Assembly (NCBI RefSeq): GCF_900460535.1
Contig: NZ_UHIL01000002.1
Span: 124,001 to 188,000 of the forward strand
Direction of reading: 5' to 3'
DNA from: Vibrio parahaemolyticus
GTDB lineage: Bacteria > Pseudomonadota > Gammaproteobacteria > Enterobacterales > Vibrionaceae
DNA: 64,000 bases
Each line of letters starts with the position of its first letter. Within the stretch, counting starts at the first letter, position 1. Below are positions 1 to 8,544 of this stretch, in pieces. Under the pieces are notes generated by a model. It had not been told where the DNA came from. It saw nothing but the letters and a program-made list of their open reading frames with translations, and made no database searches. A program made the position numbers and the translations under genes.

Positions 1-2
1 TC

Positions 3-455
3 CGAACTCAATCAGGATGTGATGACAACGTTGCTTTCTCTTTTACGTTGACGGTTTATTTTAAGGAAGGCTCCGACCGCTCTGGCTTACAAGCCATGCC
101 TTACGACCCATTTATCTTTGCAACACCAAACACTTACCACGGTGACGGTATTACCTTCCAACCAGGCCGAAAATGGGAAGTACACCTACCGGATCAAGCG
201 CCAACCGAGCAGTTTGATGATACCAACTTATACGGACTCGGGGTTGATGCAAGTGATCCTGTACAAGGTACTTACTTCAAAACCAGCAACAACCTACCTT
301 GGGCTCTGCTGATTGTTGAGGACTGGGAGTGGCCATTGGAAAACGTAGACTTGGTTGACGCGTATCCACAATTTGCCACTTACGCTGAATCAGCCGGCAG
401 TCAAAATGCTAACTGGCATGCCTCACCAAAAGCAAACAAATGCTACATTCCATAG
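3..455 (+). CDS. LruC domain-containing protein, C-terminal part
   Basis: The frame is open from the left edge of the window, so the gene begins upstream and only about 150 C-terminal residues are visible. A TTG at 48 is internal and should not be taken as the start. The aromatic, Asn/Asp/Pro-rich sequence (YFKEG, PNTYHGDGITFQPGRKWEVHLP, DWEWPLE) resembles the C-terminal domain of LruC/DUF4842 proteins, which are secreted or surface-exposed and of unclear function. That family call rests on remembered sequence resemblance. The stop lies 11 nt before the start of a lipoprotein gene on the same strand, so the two are probably co-transcribed. Confidence 0.7.
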   Translation, partial: RTQSGCDDNVAFSFTLTVYFKEGSDRSGLQAMPYDPFIFATPNTYHGDGITFQPGRKWEVHLPDQAPTEQFDDTNLYGLGVDASDPVQGTYFKTSNNLPWALLIVEDWEWPLENVDLVDAYPQFATYAESAGSQNANWHASPKANKCYIP

Positions 456-466
456 GAGACCACATT

Positions 467-919
467 ATGAAAAATTTAATCACAATCATCATGGGATTAG
501 CGTTAACAGCCTGCGGCGGTGGAGGTGGCGGCGGTGATAAAAGCGGTGACAGTTCAACGCCTCCCGCAACTCAGACCACCATCGTGGTCGAAGAACCAAG
601 CATGCAAACGCTGAACGTACCAGATGGCTACAACTACGATCCGATCGTCACTCGTGCTCTATCTGTTGACATTAGTGGCTACTCTTCACAACGCGCGCAC
701 CTTAGTGTCTATAAAGAGTATCAAGAGACGACTTCAGGTACCTATCAAGCGAAATACGCAAGCAAAGTAGCTTCTGAAGCACTCATCAACGGAAAAGCCG
801 AAATGAATTTTCCGGTCTCCGATAGCCAAGGAAATCTATTAGTCGAAGTTTGGTTTTATGACGGTTCAGACCCCGTGCAGCACGTGATATCAGCAGAAGA
901 TTCATCTTGGCGCCTGTAA
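467..919 (+). CDS. putative lipoprotein, unknown function
   Basis: A 150-residue protein whose first 20 residues form a lipoprotein signal ending in a lipobox-like LTAC, followed by a run of seven glycines, as often seen in Vibrio surface lipoproteins. An AGGAG ribosome-binding site at 454-458 sits 8 nt before this ATG, so it is preferred over an in-frame ATG at 440 that lies inside the preceding gene. The mature part is Thr/Pro-rich at first and then looks beta-rich. No catalytic motif is evident. Its tight spacing behind the LruC-domain gene suggests one operon and a shared envelope role, which is inference. Confidence 0.75.
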   Translation: MKNLITIIMGLALTACGGGGGGGDKSGDSSTPPATQTTIVVEEPSMQTLNVPDGYNYDPIVTRALSVDISGYSSQRAHLSVYKEYQETTSGTYQAKYASKVASEALINGKAEMNFPVSDSQGNLLVEVWFYDGSDPVQHVISAEDSSWRL

Positions 920-978
920 GCATTAATGTCATGAATAGCAAACAAACCTAAACCTCTTAGAGATGTTAAATATCAGCA

Positions 979-1016
979 AAAATCGCATCGTTCTTTGAAC
1001 ATGCGATTTTTTTATT
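979..1016 (+). terminator. rho-independent terminator
   Basis: Arms AAAATCGCAT (979-988) and ATGCGATTTT (1001-1010) pair, and an inner GTTC/GAAC pair extends the stem past a bulged C. A run of Ts follows. It ends the LruC/lipoprotein transcript. Confidence 0.85.
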
Positions 1017-1048
1017 GTAAAACAATAGGCTTACGCTAGCCTAAACGG

Positions 1049-1357
1049 GTGGAACTCAACTTGGATAACCCCAAAACTTACATTTTGGTCTTCATCGGTT
1101 CGATTGCTCTGCTCCTTTTACTTTTGTGGGGCTCACCCACCAGCGAAAAAACCTTATCAGCGACCGTCATCAGCAACACTTTGACTCAGTCTTTAGACGG
1201 GCAACGACGTTACCTGACGATAGACGCTCCTGATATCGAACAACAACGCGTCGCCGTTCCGATAACAACTGACTGTGCGATCGGTTCGACAGCCACATTT
1301 AGGCAAGCGACAAGCTCAACTTTTGAACCATCACTTTCATTCGTCAGCTGTAACTAG
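1049..1357 (+). CDS. small membrane-anchored protein, unknown function
   Basis: A 102-residue protein starting with GTG. Residues about 11-28 form one strong hydrophobic segment rich in Leu, and the remaining 70 residues are hydrophilic with two cysteines (near 75 and 101) that could form a disulfide if exported. The topology suggests an N-terminal anchor with the tail in the periplasm. The ribosome-binding site is poor, and a TTG at 1061 is an alternative start. The sulfurtransferase gene follows 36 nt downstream. I do not recognise the family. Confidence 0.5.
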   Translation: MELNLDNPKTYILVFIGSIALLLLLLWGSPTSEKTLSATVISNTLTQSLDGQRRYLTIDAPDIEQQRVAVPITTDCAIGSTATFRQATSSTFEPSLSFVSCN

Positions 1358-1393
1358 AATAGTGGTCACTCCCACGACAAGAAGGATTTAGCA

Positions 1394-2224
1394 ATGCAAG
1401 CATTGATCAGTGCAAAAGAACTCCATGCCCTACTTGACCAACAAAATGTAAAGCTTTTAGACGCAAGCATTAGCTTTCAAATTCCTTCGGAAAGCAAAAA
1501 AATCACCGATAAATGGATTCCAAACACTTACCGTTTTGATTACGACAATGATTTTTGTCTGCCTGATACCTCTTTGCCGCACATGATGCCAACCGAAGCA
1601 GGATTTAATGTAAGCGCACAAAAGCTTGGGCTAAATAACGAAGACTTGATCATCGTTTATGACAACTCAGGTACGCTTGCTTCACCACGCGCATGGTGGA
1701 TGCTCAAAGCGATGGGACACGAGAACGTCAAAGTACTTAATGGTGGACTTCCAGCTTGGATAGAAGCGGGATTGCCCGTCGTAGATTCGCTCGCAAAACC
1801 TGAACAATTAGGAAATTTTTCGGGAAAATTAAATAAAAATGCATTTTTGGACGCAAATGCAGTATTAGAGTACTCAAACAATTGCAGTGCGCATATTGTT
1901 GATGCTCGCTCACGAGCGCGCTTTTTTGGTGAAGTGCCTGAGCCAAGACAAGGATTGCGCAGTGGCCATATTCCAAACTCGTTGTGCCTGCCTTTTCAAG
2001 AACTGCTGGATAACGGTTACATCAAACCGAACTCAGAATTGAAACAAGCATTTAGCGAACTGTCGCTATATAATGACAATTCAATCATTTTCAGCTGTGG
2101 CTCAGGTGTGACTGCCTGTATTTTATTGTTGGCAGCTCATCAACTAGGCTTACGCAACTTATCTGTTTATGACGGTTCATGGACAGAATGGGGTGCAGAC
2201 TGCTCACTGCCAATTACGCGTTAA
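1394..2224 (+). CDS. sseA: 3-mercaptopyruvate sulfurtransferase
   Basis: A 276-residue protein made of two rhodanese domains, the usual length and layout for SseA. The C-terminal domain has the active-site loop CGSGVTAC with the catalytic Cys near residue 235; this loop is typical of mercaptopyruvate rather than thiosulfate sulfurtransferases. The conserved DARSRARFFG stretch near residue 170 and EPRQGLRSGHIPNS after it are also family features. The enzyme moves sulfur from 3-mercaptopyruvate to thiol acceptors or cyanide in the cytoplasm. GAAGGA lies 8 nt before the ATG. The GGDEF/EAL gene begins 21 nt after the stop, suggesting co-transcription. Confidence 0.9.
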   Translation: MQALISAKELHALLDQQNVKLLDASISFQIPSESKKITDKWIPNTYRFDYDNDFCLPDTSLPHMMPTEAGFNVSAQKLGLNNEDLIIVYDNSGTLASPRAWWMLKAMGHENVKVLNGGLPAWIEAGLPVVDSLAKPEQLGNFSGKLNKNAFLDANAVLEYSNNCSAHIVDARSRARFFGEVPEPRQGLRSGHIPNSLCLPFQELLDNGYIKPNSELKQAFSELSLYNDNSIIFSCGSGVTACILLLAAHQLGLRNLSVYDGSWTEWGADCSLPITR

Positions 2225-2245
2225 GCTAGGGGTTATCAAAACAAC

Positions 2246-4537
2246 ATGGTCGGATTAAAGAAGAACATTTGGACTCTTTACATGATGCTGCTCACCGTCA
2301 GTATCGTGACATTTTCGCTATTCGGCTATTACCACTACCAAGCAACGTTAGACAAATACAAAGACAAACAGCTCCTACAATTGGAGCTGTTTGCTTCCTC
2401 CGTTGAGTCACTTTTAAAAGGGCAAGAATCGCTGCTAGAAGTCGTTGGTCATCAACTGGTGGAGCAAAATAGCTTCACTCGTACCGCGGCCATTCAAACT
2501 CGCCCAATGTTAGATAAACTTCTCAACATTCATCCGGCGATCATCGGTTTTGGCTTGACCAATCCCAACGGCGACTACATTTCCGTTAGCTCGAACTTGA
2601 TTTTGGAAAAGCTACACAATCTCAAGCAAGATCCGCTGACCAGAGAGACCTTCCTTGAAGCGTTGAACTCCGATCGCATGGTGATCGGCAGAACCTACTT
2701 TATGGAAGCGCAAGATTCGTTAGTTATTCCCATTCGTAAAGCGATTCCAGATAAAAATGGCGTAGTACAAGCGGTAATGACGGCTGGCTTTAACATGAAT
2801 ACGTCGTCAGTGTTTCGTAACGACATTCATGCTAATGAACACAATCGCGTGTCCCTAATTAGAAACGACGGCTACCTTACGTTTAGCTCATCTGAAGACA
2901 CTACGATCAAGGACTATCAAAAGCCCGCCGATGATTTAAATAAACAAGCCTTATTGGATCAAATCCAGCAAGACTACGGCTGGGATACCGACCAAGTAAA
3001 ACAGCTAACCCGAGCAATCAATGTCGTCGTCGATACCCAACGTTTGAATGAATTAATCACACTCAAATACATTCCTGATTATGGCTTATGGGCGGCGTCG
3101 TCGACCGATTTGGGCTTCATTAAGCGCGGCTTTTACAGCCAATTTGCGTTTTACTGCATCGTCTTTCTGATCGTTCAAGCAGCGTTTTATGCGCTGTTTC
3201 GCTCAATCGCTAACAATGAACACGAAACCAAAGAGCGTTTGCTTTACCAAGCTTGTCATGATCATCTAACTCGCCTACCTAATCGTGAGTATTTACGTTC
3301 CAACATTCAACGTTGGATGTGTGGCAGCAGTAACCCGTTCACCTTAATGTTCATTGATATCGACAACTTCAAATCGGTCAATGACACACACGGCCACGAA
3401 TTTGGTGACGAAGTTCTAAAACAGATCTCGACTCGCCTTAACCACTTTTCGGGCGAAGGTCGTTTGATCGTCCGTGAGGCAAGCGATGAGTTCATCTTTA
3501 TCGTTAATCGAACTGATGAAGAGACCATCAAAGATCTAGCAAGCGAGCTGATTCAAACGCTTTCCAAACCATATAACGTTAACGATAACCAGTTCCTGCT
3601 CAGTTGCAGCATTGGGATTGCGTTCTACCCAATGCACGGCGACAACTTAGACGCGCTGCTGCTTTCTGCAGATATCGCCATGTATCAAGCGAAGAAACAG
3701 CGTAATGCGTACAGTCTGTTTAATCAGGAGATGCAAGCAAGTCATCTGCACAAGATGAAAGTCGAGCAACGTCTGAGGCTTGCGATTGAGAAGCAAACGC
3801 TGTTTATGGCTTATCAACCGCAGTTAAACATCAATGGCGAGATTTATGGTGTTGAGGCACTTGTTCGTTGGGAAGACGAGGAACTGGGCAAAGTACCACC
3901 TAACGAATTTGTTCCTGTCGCTGAAAGCTCAGGTTTGATGGTGCGTTTGGGTGAGTTGATCATCGAAAAGAGCCTTGAAGATATGGGCTTACTGACAACC
4001 CATCTTGCCACCCCAATTCAGATGTCGATCAATATTTCCGTCAAGCAGTTCCTACACGCCAAATTTATAGAGCGCTTGATGGCGGCGATGGACAAATACC
4101 ATCTTGATTGCAATAGAATCACGTTAGAAATTACCGAAAACTTGTTTATCGAAGATCTAGAAAAGTTCTCTCCGACTTGCGAGCGCTTGCACGCTTTGGG
4201 CTTTAAGATTTCATTGGATGATTTCGGAACGGGCTACTCGTCACTAAGCATGTTGAGAACATTGCCGATTGATGAAGTTAAAATTGACAAGAGCTTTGTC
4301 GACAATATTGAGCACGATAAAAAAGCGCTGAATATGGTGAAAAACATCATCGCTATTGGCAAAAACTTCGAAATGAAAGTCTTAGCTGAAGGGGTCGAAA
4401 CGCAACGCCAACGCGACCAATTAGAAGCGTGTGGCTGTGATTTGATTCAAGGTTATTTCTACTCCAAGCCACTCTCTTTTGACCAACTTGTTAGCTTTGT
4501 GAAAGACAATAAAGAAGAAAAAGCCATCATAGATTAA
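2246..4537 (+). CDS. membrane c-di-GMP phosphodiesterase with degenerate GGDEF and intact EAL domain
   Basis: A 763-residue inner-membrane signalling protein. Transmembrane segments near residues 10-28 and 300-318 enclose a periplasmic sensor of the Cache type (inferred from size and layout). A GGDEF domain follows at about 335-495, with the signature changed to ASDEF near residue 414, so cyclase activity is unlikely. The EAL domain (about 510-755) keeps the key motifs: EAL near 537, NISVKQF, ITENLF, DDFGTGYSS, KIDKSF, AEGVET and the final QGYFYSKPL. It should therefore hydrolyse c-di-GMP, perhaps with the GGDEF as a GTP-binding regulatory module. The substrate sensed is unknown. Confidence 0.9.
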   Translation: MVGLKKNIWTLYMMLLTVSIVTFSLFGYYHYQATLDKYKDKQLLQLELFASSVESLLKGQESLLEVVGHQLVEQNSFTRTAAIQTRPMLDKLLNIHPAIIGFGLTNPNGDYISVSSNLILEKLHNLKQDPLTRETFLEALNSDRMVIGRTYFMEAQDSLVIPIRKAIPDKNGVVQAVMTAGFNMNTSSVFRNDIHANEHNRVSLIRNDGYLTFSSSEDTTIKDYQKPADDLNKQALLDQIQQDYGWDTDQVKQLTRAINVVVDTQRLNELITLKYIPDYGLWAASSTDLGFIKRGFYSQFAFYCIVFLIVQAAFYALFRSIANNEHETKERLLYQACHDHLTRLPNREYLRSNIQRWMCGSSNPFTLMFIDIDNFKSVNDTHGHEFGDEVLKQISTRLNHFSGEGRLIVREASDEFIFIVNRTDEETIKDLASELIQTLSKPYNVNDNQFLLSCSIGIAFYPMHGDNLDALLLSADIAMYQAKKQRNAYSLFNQEMQASHLHKMKVEQRLRLAIEKQTLFMAYQPQLNINGEIYGVEALVRWEDEELGKVPPNEFVPVAESSGLMVRLGELIIEKSLEDMGLLTTHLATPIQMSINISVKQFLHAKFIERLMAAMDKYHLDCNRITLEITENLFIEDLEKFSPTCERLHALGFKISLDDFGTGYSSLSMLRTLPIDEVKIDKSFVDNIEHDKKALNMVKNIIAIGKNFEMKVLAEGVETQRQRDQLEACGCDLIQGYFYSKPLSFDQLVSFVKDNKEEKAIID

Positions 4538-4550
4538 CGATGGCTTTAGT
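4520..4550 (+). terminator. possible terminator overlapping the end of the EAL gene
   Basis: AAAGCCATC (4520-4528) can pair with GATGGCTTT (4539-4547) across the stop codon. The following T-run is short, so termination may be weak. Confidence 0.4.
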
Positions 4551-4578
4551 GATGTCGGTTTTAAACCACAATTTCCAT

Positions 4579-5871
4579 TTATTTCTGCATTTCTTGGTAC
4601 ATCACCTCAACAAGCTCGCCTTTCGGGTCGCCCGACAATTCCCAAGTAAAAATGCCACCTAAGTTCGCCTGTTTCGCCCAATTTGCTTTGGCTTTGATCG
4701 AGCGTTGATCTTCGTAAGAGATAAAAACTTTCTTTTCAGGATTCCACAAGTACGGCGCTTGGGATTGCTCATCATAGTTGTACTCGTAGCCCTGCTTCGC
4801 TCCATAGTTCTTCACTAAATCCCAGAACATGAAATAGCCGTTCTCACCCGTACCAAACTGCGCTCCTTGCTCGGATACGAGATCTTGCGTTGGTAAGCCA
4901 CCCGAAAAGTCTTTAGTACCTTGCCAGCCACGCCCATAAAATGCAGCGCCAATCACCAGTTTTTCACTTGGAATACCCAGCTCGATCATCTGGTTGATGA
5001 ACACGTCTGCGCCCATGCCCCACCAGCTTCGCTCTGTCGCGTGCAAGTTGGTAGTATGGCCAGTTTGTTGCCCCCACCCACCAAGAAAGTCATACGTCAT
5101 CGCAAACATGTTGGTTAGGTACGGTTCTGCTGCTTTCCAATCGATACCTGCCGCTTTTGGACCAACGCCTACCGCCGTAGAAAGCTCGTATTCACGTTTG
5201 GTTTGATTTGTGAGTTCATCTAACTCTGCACGCATGGTTTTCACCAAGTAGGTAAACGCCTCACGCTCAGACGCTTTTTGTTCATCAGAAAGCTTGGTAT
5301 CTGGGTTCCAAGGCGACGTTGTTAAACCGCCACCGCCTGGGTATTCCCAATCCAAATCAATGCCATCAAAAAAATCATATTGAGCAATCAACTCAACGGC
5401 ACTTTTTGAGAATTGATCCATCGCTTGTTTGTTTTTCGCCATAGCATGGAACGGTTCGGACATTGTCCAACCACCAAAAGAAGGAAGAATTTTGAGATCA
5501 GGATGTTGTTTCTTCATTTCGGCAAGTTGAGCGAAGTGACCTTTGTATGGCACGTTAACTGAGACAGCGCCAAAGTTCTTTTCCAGTGCCGCTTCGGTAT
5601 CGACAATGATCGCCGTATAGGGATCTTTTCCTTCGCATTGTTTAGCTACTAGGTTTTGCACCGTTTCAGAAGCACCGGTATGAGGACCGCACATACTGAG
5701 AAACGCGTAAATCACATGTGTCAGTTTATCGGCGGGAATATCTTTCACCGTGTATGGGTTTTCTGCGTTCGCGTACTGCCAATCCGCAAAGTAACCCGCT
5801 ACGACTTTTTGCTCGGCGTGCGCCGCACCAGTTATCCCCATAATTAGTGCAGCAAGAAGTGTCTTTTTCAT
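4579..5871 (-). CDS. secreted chitinase, glycoside hydrolase family 18
   Basis: A 430-residue protein with a signal peptide cut after about residue 19 (MKKTLLAAL...AHA). The GH18 active-site signature DxxDxDxE is present as D169, D172, D174 and catalytic E176 in DGIDLDWEYPGG. SFGGW near residue 134 is a further conserved strand, and a C-terminal GGIFTWELSGD matches the family's last barrel strand. No chitin-binding module is visible, so this is a single-domain enzyme that probably cuts soluble or accessible chitin in the periplasm or outside the cell. It is transcribed toward the EAL gene and separated by 131 bp from the regulator upstream. Confidence 0.92.
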   Translation of the reverse strand: MKKTLLAALIMGITGAAHAEQKVVAGYFADWQYANAENPYTVKDIPADKLTHVIYAFLSMCGPHTGASETVQNLVAKQCEGKDPYTAIIVDTEAALEKNFGAVSVNVPYKGHFAQLAEMKKQHPDLKILPSFGGWTMSEPFHAMAKNKQAMDQFSKSAVELIAQYDFFDGIDLDWEYPGGGGLTTSPWNPDTKLSDEQKASEREAFTYLVKTMRAELDELTNQTKREYELSTAVGVGPKAAGIDWKAAEPYLTNMFAMTYDFLGGWGQQTGHTTNLHATERSWWGMGADVFINQMIELGIPSEKLVIGAAFYGRGWQGTKDFSGGLPTQDLVSEQGAQFGTGENGYFMFWDLVKNYGAKQGYEYNYDEQSQAPYLWNPEKKVFISYEDQRSIKAKANWAKQANLGGIFTWELSGDPKGELVEVMYQEMQK

Positions 5872-5937
5872 TGTTTTCTCCAGAGTAGGTGTACAAATTT
5901 AAAGCTACTCCTAGAGAATATTTTTAACTTGAAAACG

Positions 5938-5979
5938 AAATCAGGCTGCGAGTCATTTATAAATCCTCGCCGCCTGATT
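5938..5979 (-). terminator. terminator after the SorC-family regulator
   Basis: AATCAGGC-T-GCGAG pairs with CTCGC-C-GCCTGATT, with one mismatch in the stem. On the minus strand the stem is followed by TTTCGTTTTC. It would separate the regulator from the chitinase gene. Confidence 0.55.
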
Positions 5980-6002
5980 ACATAAGTTGCATATTATTTG
6001 TG

Positions 6003-7004
6003 CTAACTCTCAGATGCCGCGTTGCCGTGCATCTGCTCATCCAAGTTCAATACTGTCAAAGCGTTGCTTACACTGGTAGCAATCACGTCGATTGCACCGG
6101 TACGTAACGCACCAAGTAATGCAAGCGGTTTACTGTTTTCAGCAGCGATAGCAATCACTTCTGCGATTGGCCGAAACTCTTCAATTCCAAGGCCAATGAC
6201 ACGGTCACTCATTACGGTGTTGGCAACGTTACCGTGAATATCAAAGAAGTCATAACCCGCAAAGTCTCCTACTACGCCTTGTTTTAGTCGAGATTGAACC
6301 ACTTCATCTGGTGTAAACCACCCTAGATCGACCATGTAGCTGTTTTCGCTCATATCACCAATACCGACTAAAGCGACATCGGCTTTACGTGCCAAATCGA
6401 GCGTTTGTTTGACGGTCGCATTCTGCATGAACGCCATTTTTTGCTCGCGGTTTTCTGCATAAGCCGGCGCGTAAAGCGTTTCGGACGTTCCGCCGTACTT
6501 TTTAGCTAACTGACGACAAATGTGGTCAGCATTGTACATACCACCACGTGGGTGAATACCGCCGATACCACACACAAATTTGCAGTCTCGTGGGGTGATC
6601 ACCCCAATATGATGAGCAACAGAAGAGACGTTACGCCCTTGTCCAACGGTCACCACCATGCCGTTTTTAAGCGTACTGGTGAGATAATTGGATACTAATC
6701 CCGATACCTGCAGTCGCTGCGCTTCTTCATTCGGCTGGTCAAGAGCGACAAGCGCGCGCTTTACGCCAAATCGCTCGATCAAACGTTGCTCAATCTTGGC
6801 GCTGAATACCGGGTGATATTTAACGGTGATTTCAACGATGCCTTCATCACGCGCTTGTTTGAGCATTCGCCCTACCTTCGCGCGTGAAATGGCAAATTTT
6901 CTCGATATCTCTTCCTGAGTCGCACCGTCCTGATAGTAGGCAACGGAGATCTCTGTCAACAAATCCGTGTTTTCAATGGAAATATCTTGGTTAGAACTGC
7001 TCAT
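6003..7004 (-). CDS. SorC/DeoR-type sugar-binding transcriptional regulator
   Basis: A 333-residue protein. Residues about 15-55 hold a helix-turn-helix (ATQEEISRKFAISRAKVGRMLKQARDEGIVEI) typical of SorC-family regulators, and residues about 60-320 form the sugar-phosphate-isomerase-like effector domain, with conserved stretches such as GIGGIHPRGG and VALVGIGDM. Such proteins bind phosphorylated sugars and usually act as repressors. It is divergent from transaldolase with a 466-bp gap full of TGAGCA/TGTTCA-like half-sites, so control of tal and tkt and of its own gene is the natural inference. The effector cannot be told from sequence. Confidence 0.88.
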   Translation of the reverse strand: MSSSNQDISIENTDLLTEISVAYYQDGATQEEISRKFAISRAKVGRMLKQARDEGIVEITVKYHPVFSAKIEQRLIERFGVKRALVALDQPNEEAQRLQVSGLVSNYLTSTLKNGMVVTVGQGRNVSSVAHHIGVITPRDCKFVCGIGGIHPRGGMYNADHICRQLAKKYGGTSETLYAPAYAENREQKMAFMQNATVKQTLDLARKADVALVGIGDMSENSYMVDLGWFTPDEVVQSRLKQGVVGDFAGYDFFDIHGNVANTVMSDRVIGLGIEEFRPIAEVIAIAAENSKPLALLGALRTGAIDVIATSVSNALTVLNLDEQMHGNAASES

Positions 7005-7048
7005 GTTTACTCTCGTCGTTTAAGAGGCCCGACATTGTATGCAATAAG

Positions 7049-7374
7049 TGAGCATCTGCTCATTGACTTAGCATATGTTCTCCATCAATTTAAACGCAAC
7101 ATTTGCTCACTGCAATAACATTTTCTCAGTACGGTTTTTTGCTATTTCTAACAACGCTCAAGCATTGAGCAATAAGGGCAAACGTTTATTTGGGTTAACC
7201 GCTAAACACACAGTAAAAAAACGTTGATGAAGTTCACTATAAGTCGACTTCACCGATTGACTTTCGGCATAGATAGGATAAATATGAACACATCATTTAC
7301 TCAGCTATCGATCAAATGTTCATAGCATTTGTTCGGTAACGAAATTTTCCGTAGTTGGCTGAGCAGATGTCTCA
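7049..7374. promoter_or_regulatory. operator cluster between the SorC-type regulator and tal
   Basis: Related half-sites recur through this gap. TGAGCA-TC-TGCTCA at 7049-7062 is a perfect inverted repeat. GCTCAA-GCA-TTGAGC lies at 7156-7170. ATGTTCA (7316-7322) and TTTGTTC (7328-7334) form a direct pair. TGAG-CAGATGT-CTCA lies at 7360-7374. Further partial copies are seen near 7069-7080 and 7099-7110. The composition fits operators of SorC-family regulators. Binding by the adjacent regulator is inference. Confidence 0.6.
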
Positions 7375-7470
7375 TTAAACGCGATGAGACGATTAGCTAA
7401 CTCGCTTGCAAATGCACAAGCTGTGGCAACAAAAACCACGCTTAAGCCCATTTATATAGGATGATCGATT

Positions 7471-8421
7471 ATGAGCAACAAGTTAGAGCAACTTCGTAAA
7501 CTAACGACTGTAGTAGCAGACACTGGTGAAATTGATGCAATCAAAAAGTACCAGCCAGAAGACGCAACAACTAACCCTTCTCTTATCCTAAAAGCAGCTC
7601 AAATCGCAGAGTACGCACCTCTAATCGATGCTTCAATCGAATACGCTAAAGCACAGAGCAACGATAAAGCTCAACAAGTTCAAGACACTTGTGACATGCT
7701 TGCAGTAAACATCGGTAAAGAAATCCTAAAAACTATCCCAGGTCGTATCTCTACAGAAGTTGATGCTCGCCTATCTTACGATATGGAAGGCAGCGTAGCG
7801 AAAGCACGCCAACTAGTGAAAATGTACAACGATGCTGGCATCACTAACGACCGCATCCTTATCAAACTGGCGTCTACTTGGGAAGGTATCCGCGCAGCTG
7901 AAATCCTAGAGAAAGAAGGCATCAACTGTAACCTGACTCTTCTATTCTCATTCGCTCAAGCGCGTGCTTGTGCAGAAGCGGGCGTATTCCTAATCTCTCC
8001 ATTTGTTGGCCGTATTATGGACTGGTACAAAGCGAAAGAAGGCCGCGACTTTGAAGCATCAGAAGATCCAGGCGTACTGTCTGTTACTAAGATCTACAAC
8101 TACTACAAAGAGTACGGCTACCAAACGGTTGTTATGGGCGCAAGCTTCCGTAACATCGGTGAGATCCTAGAACTTGCTGGTTGTGACCGTCTAACTATCG
8201 CTCCTGCTCTACTTGCAGAACTAGAAGCTGCAGAAGGTGAAGTGGTTGAGAAGCTAGTTGATTCTAAAGGCGCAGCTGAGCGTCCAGCACCAATGACTCA
8301 CGCTGAGTTCCTATGGGAACACAACCAAGACCCAATGGCTGTTGAGAAACTGGCAGAAGGTATCCGCAACTTCGCAGTTGACCAAGGCAAACTAGAAGCG
8401 ATGATCGAAGCTAAGCTTTAA
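7471..8421 (+). CDS. tal: transaldolase
   Basis: A 316-residue enzyme, the normal length for TalB-type transaldolases, recognisable from its start ([20 protein letters not shown]) and [12 protein letters not shown]. The Schiff-base lysine lies in [12 protein letters not shown] near residue 131. It moves a dihydroxyacetone unit between sugar phosphates in the non-oxidative pentose phosphate pathway. AGGA precedes the ATG. Codon use is strongly biased to the favoured Vibrio codons, as expected for a highly expressed gene. Transketolase follows after 123 bp and an intervening hairpin. Confidence 0.97.
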   Translation: MSNKLEQLRKLTTVVADTGEIDAIKKYQPEDATTNPSLILKAAQIAEYAPLIDASIEYAKAQSNDKAQQVQDTCDMLAVNIGKEILKTIPGRISTEVDARLSYDMEGSVAKARQLVKMYNDAGITNDRILIKLASTWEGIRAAEILEKEGINCNLTLLFSFAQARACAEAGVFLISPFVGRIMDWYKAKEGRDFEASEDPGVLSVTKIYNYYKEYGYQTVVMGASFRNIGEILELAGCDRLTIAPALLAELEAAEGEVVEKLVDSKGAAERPAPMTHAEFLWEHNQDPMAVEKLAEGIRNFAVDQGKLEAMIEAKL

Positions 8422-8433
8422 TTGCTTACCAAG

Positions 8434-8459
8434 AGCGAGTAGCCCGTCTACTCGCTTTT
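8434..8459 (+). terminator. intercistronic terminator-like hairpin between tal and tkt
   Basis: AGCGAGTAG (8434-8442) pairs with CTACTCGCT (8448-8456), followed by only TTT. It could partly terminate or protect the tal transcript and so set the tal to tkt ratio. Confidence 0.6.
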
Positions 8460-8544
8460 AGCATCAGCGCTCATTCAAGATTTTCTATTTGAACTTGTTT
8501 ATACGAGTTCCCTCTATTTAAACACTTATCGAGAAGTAATCACT

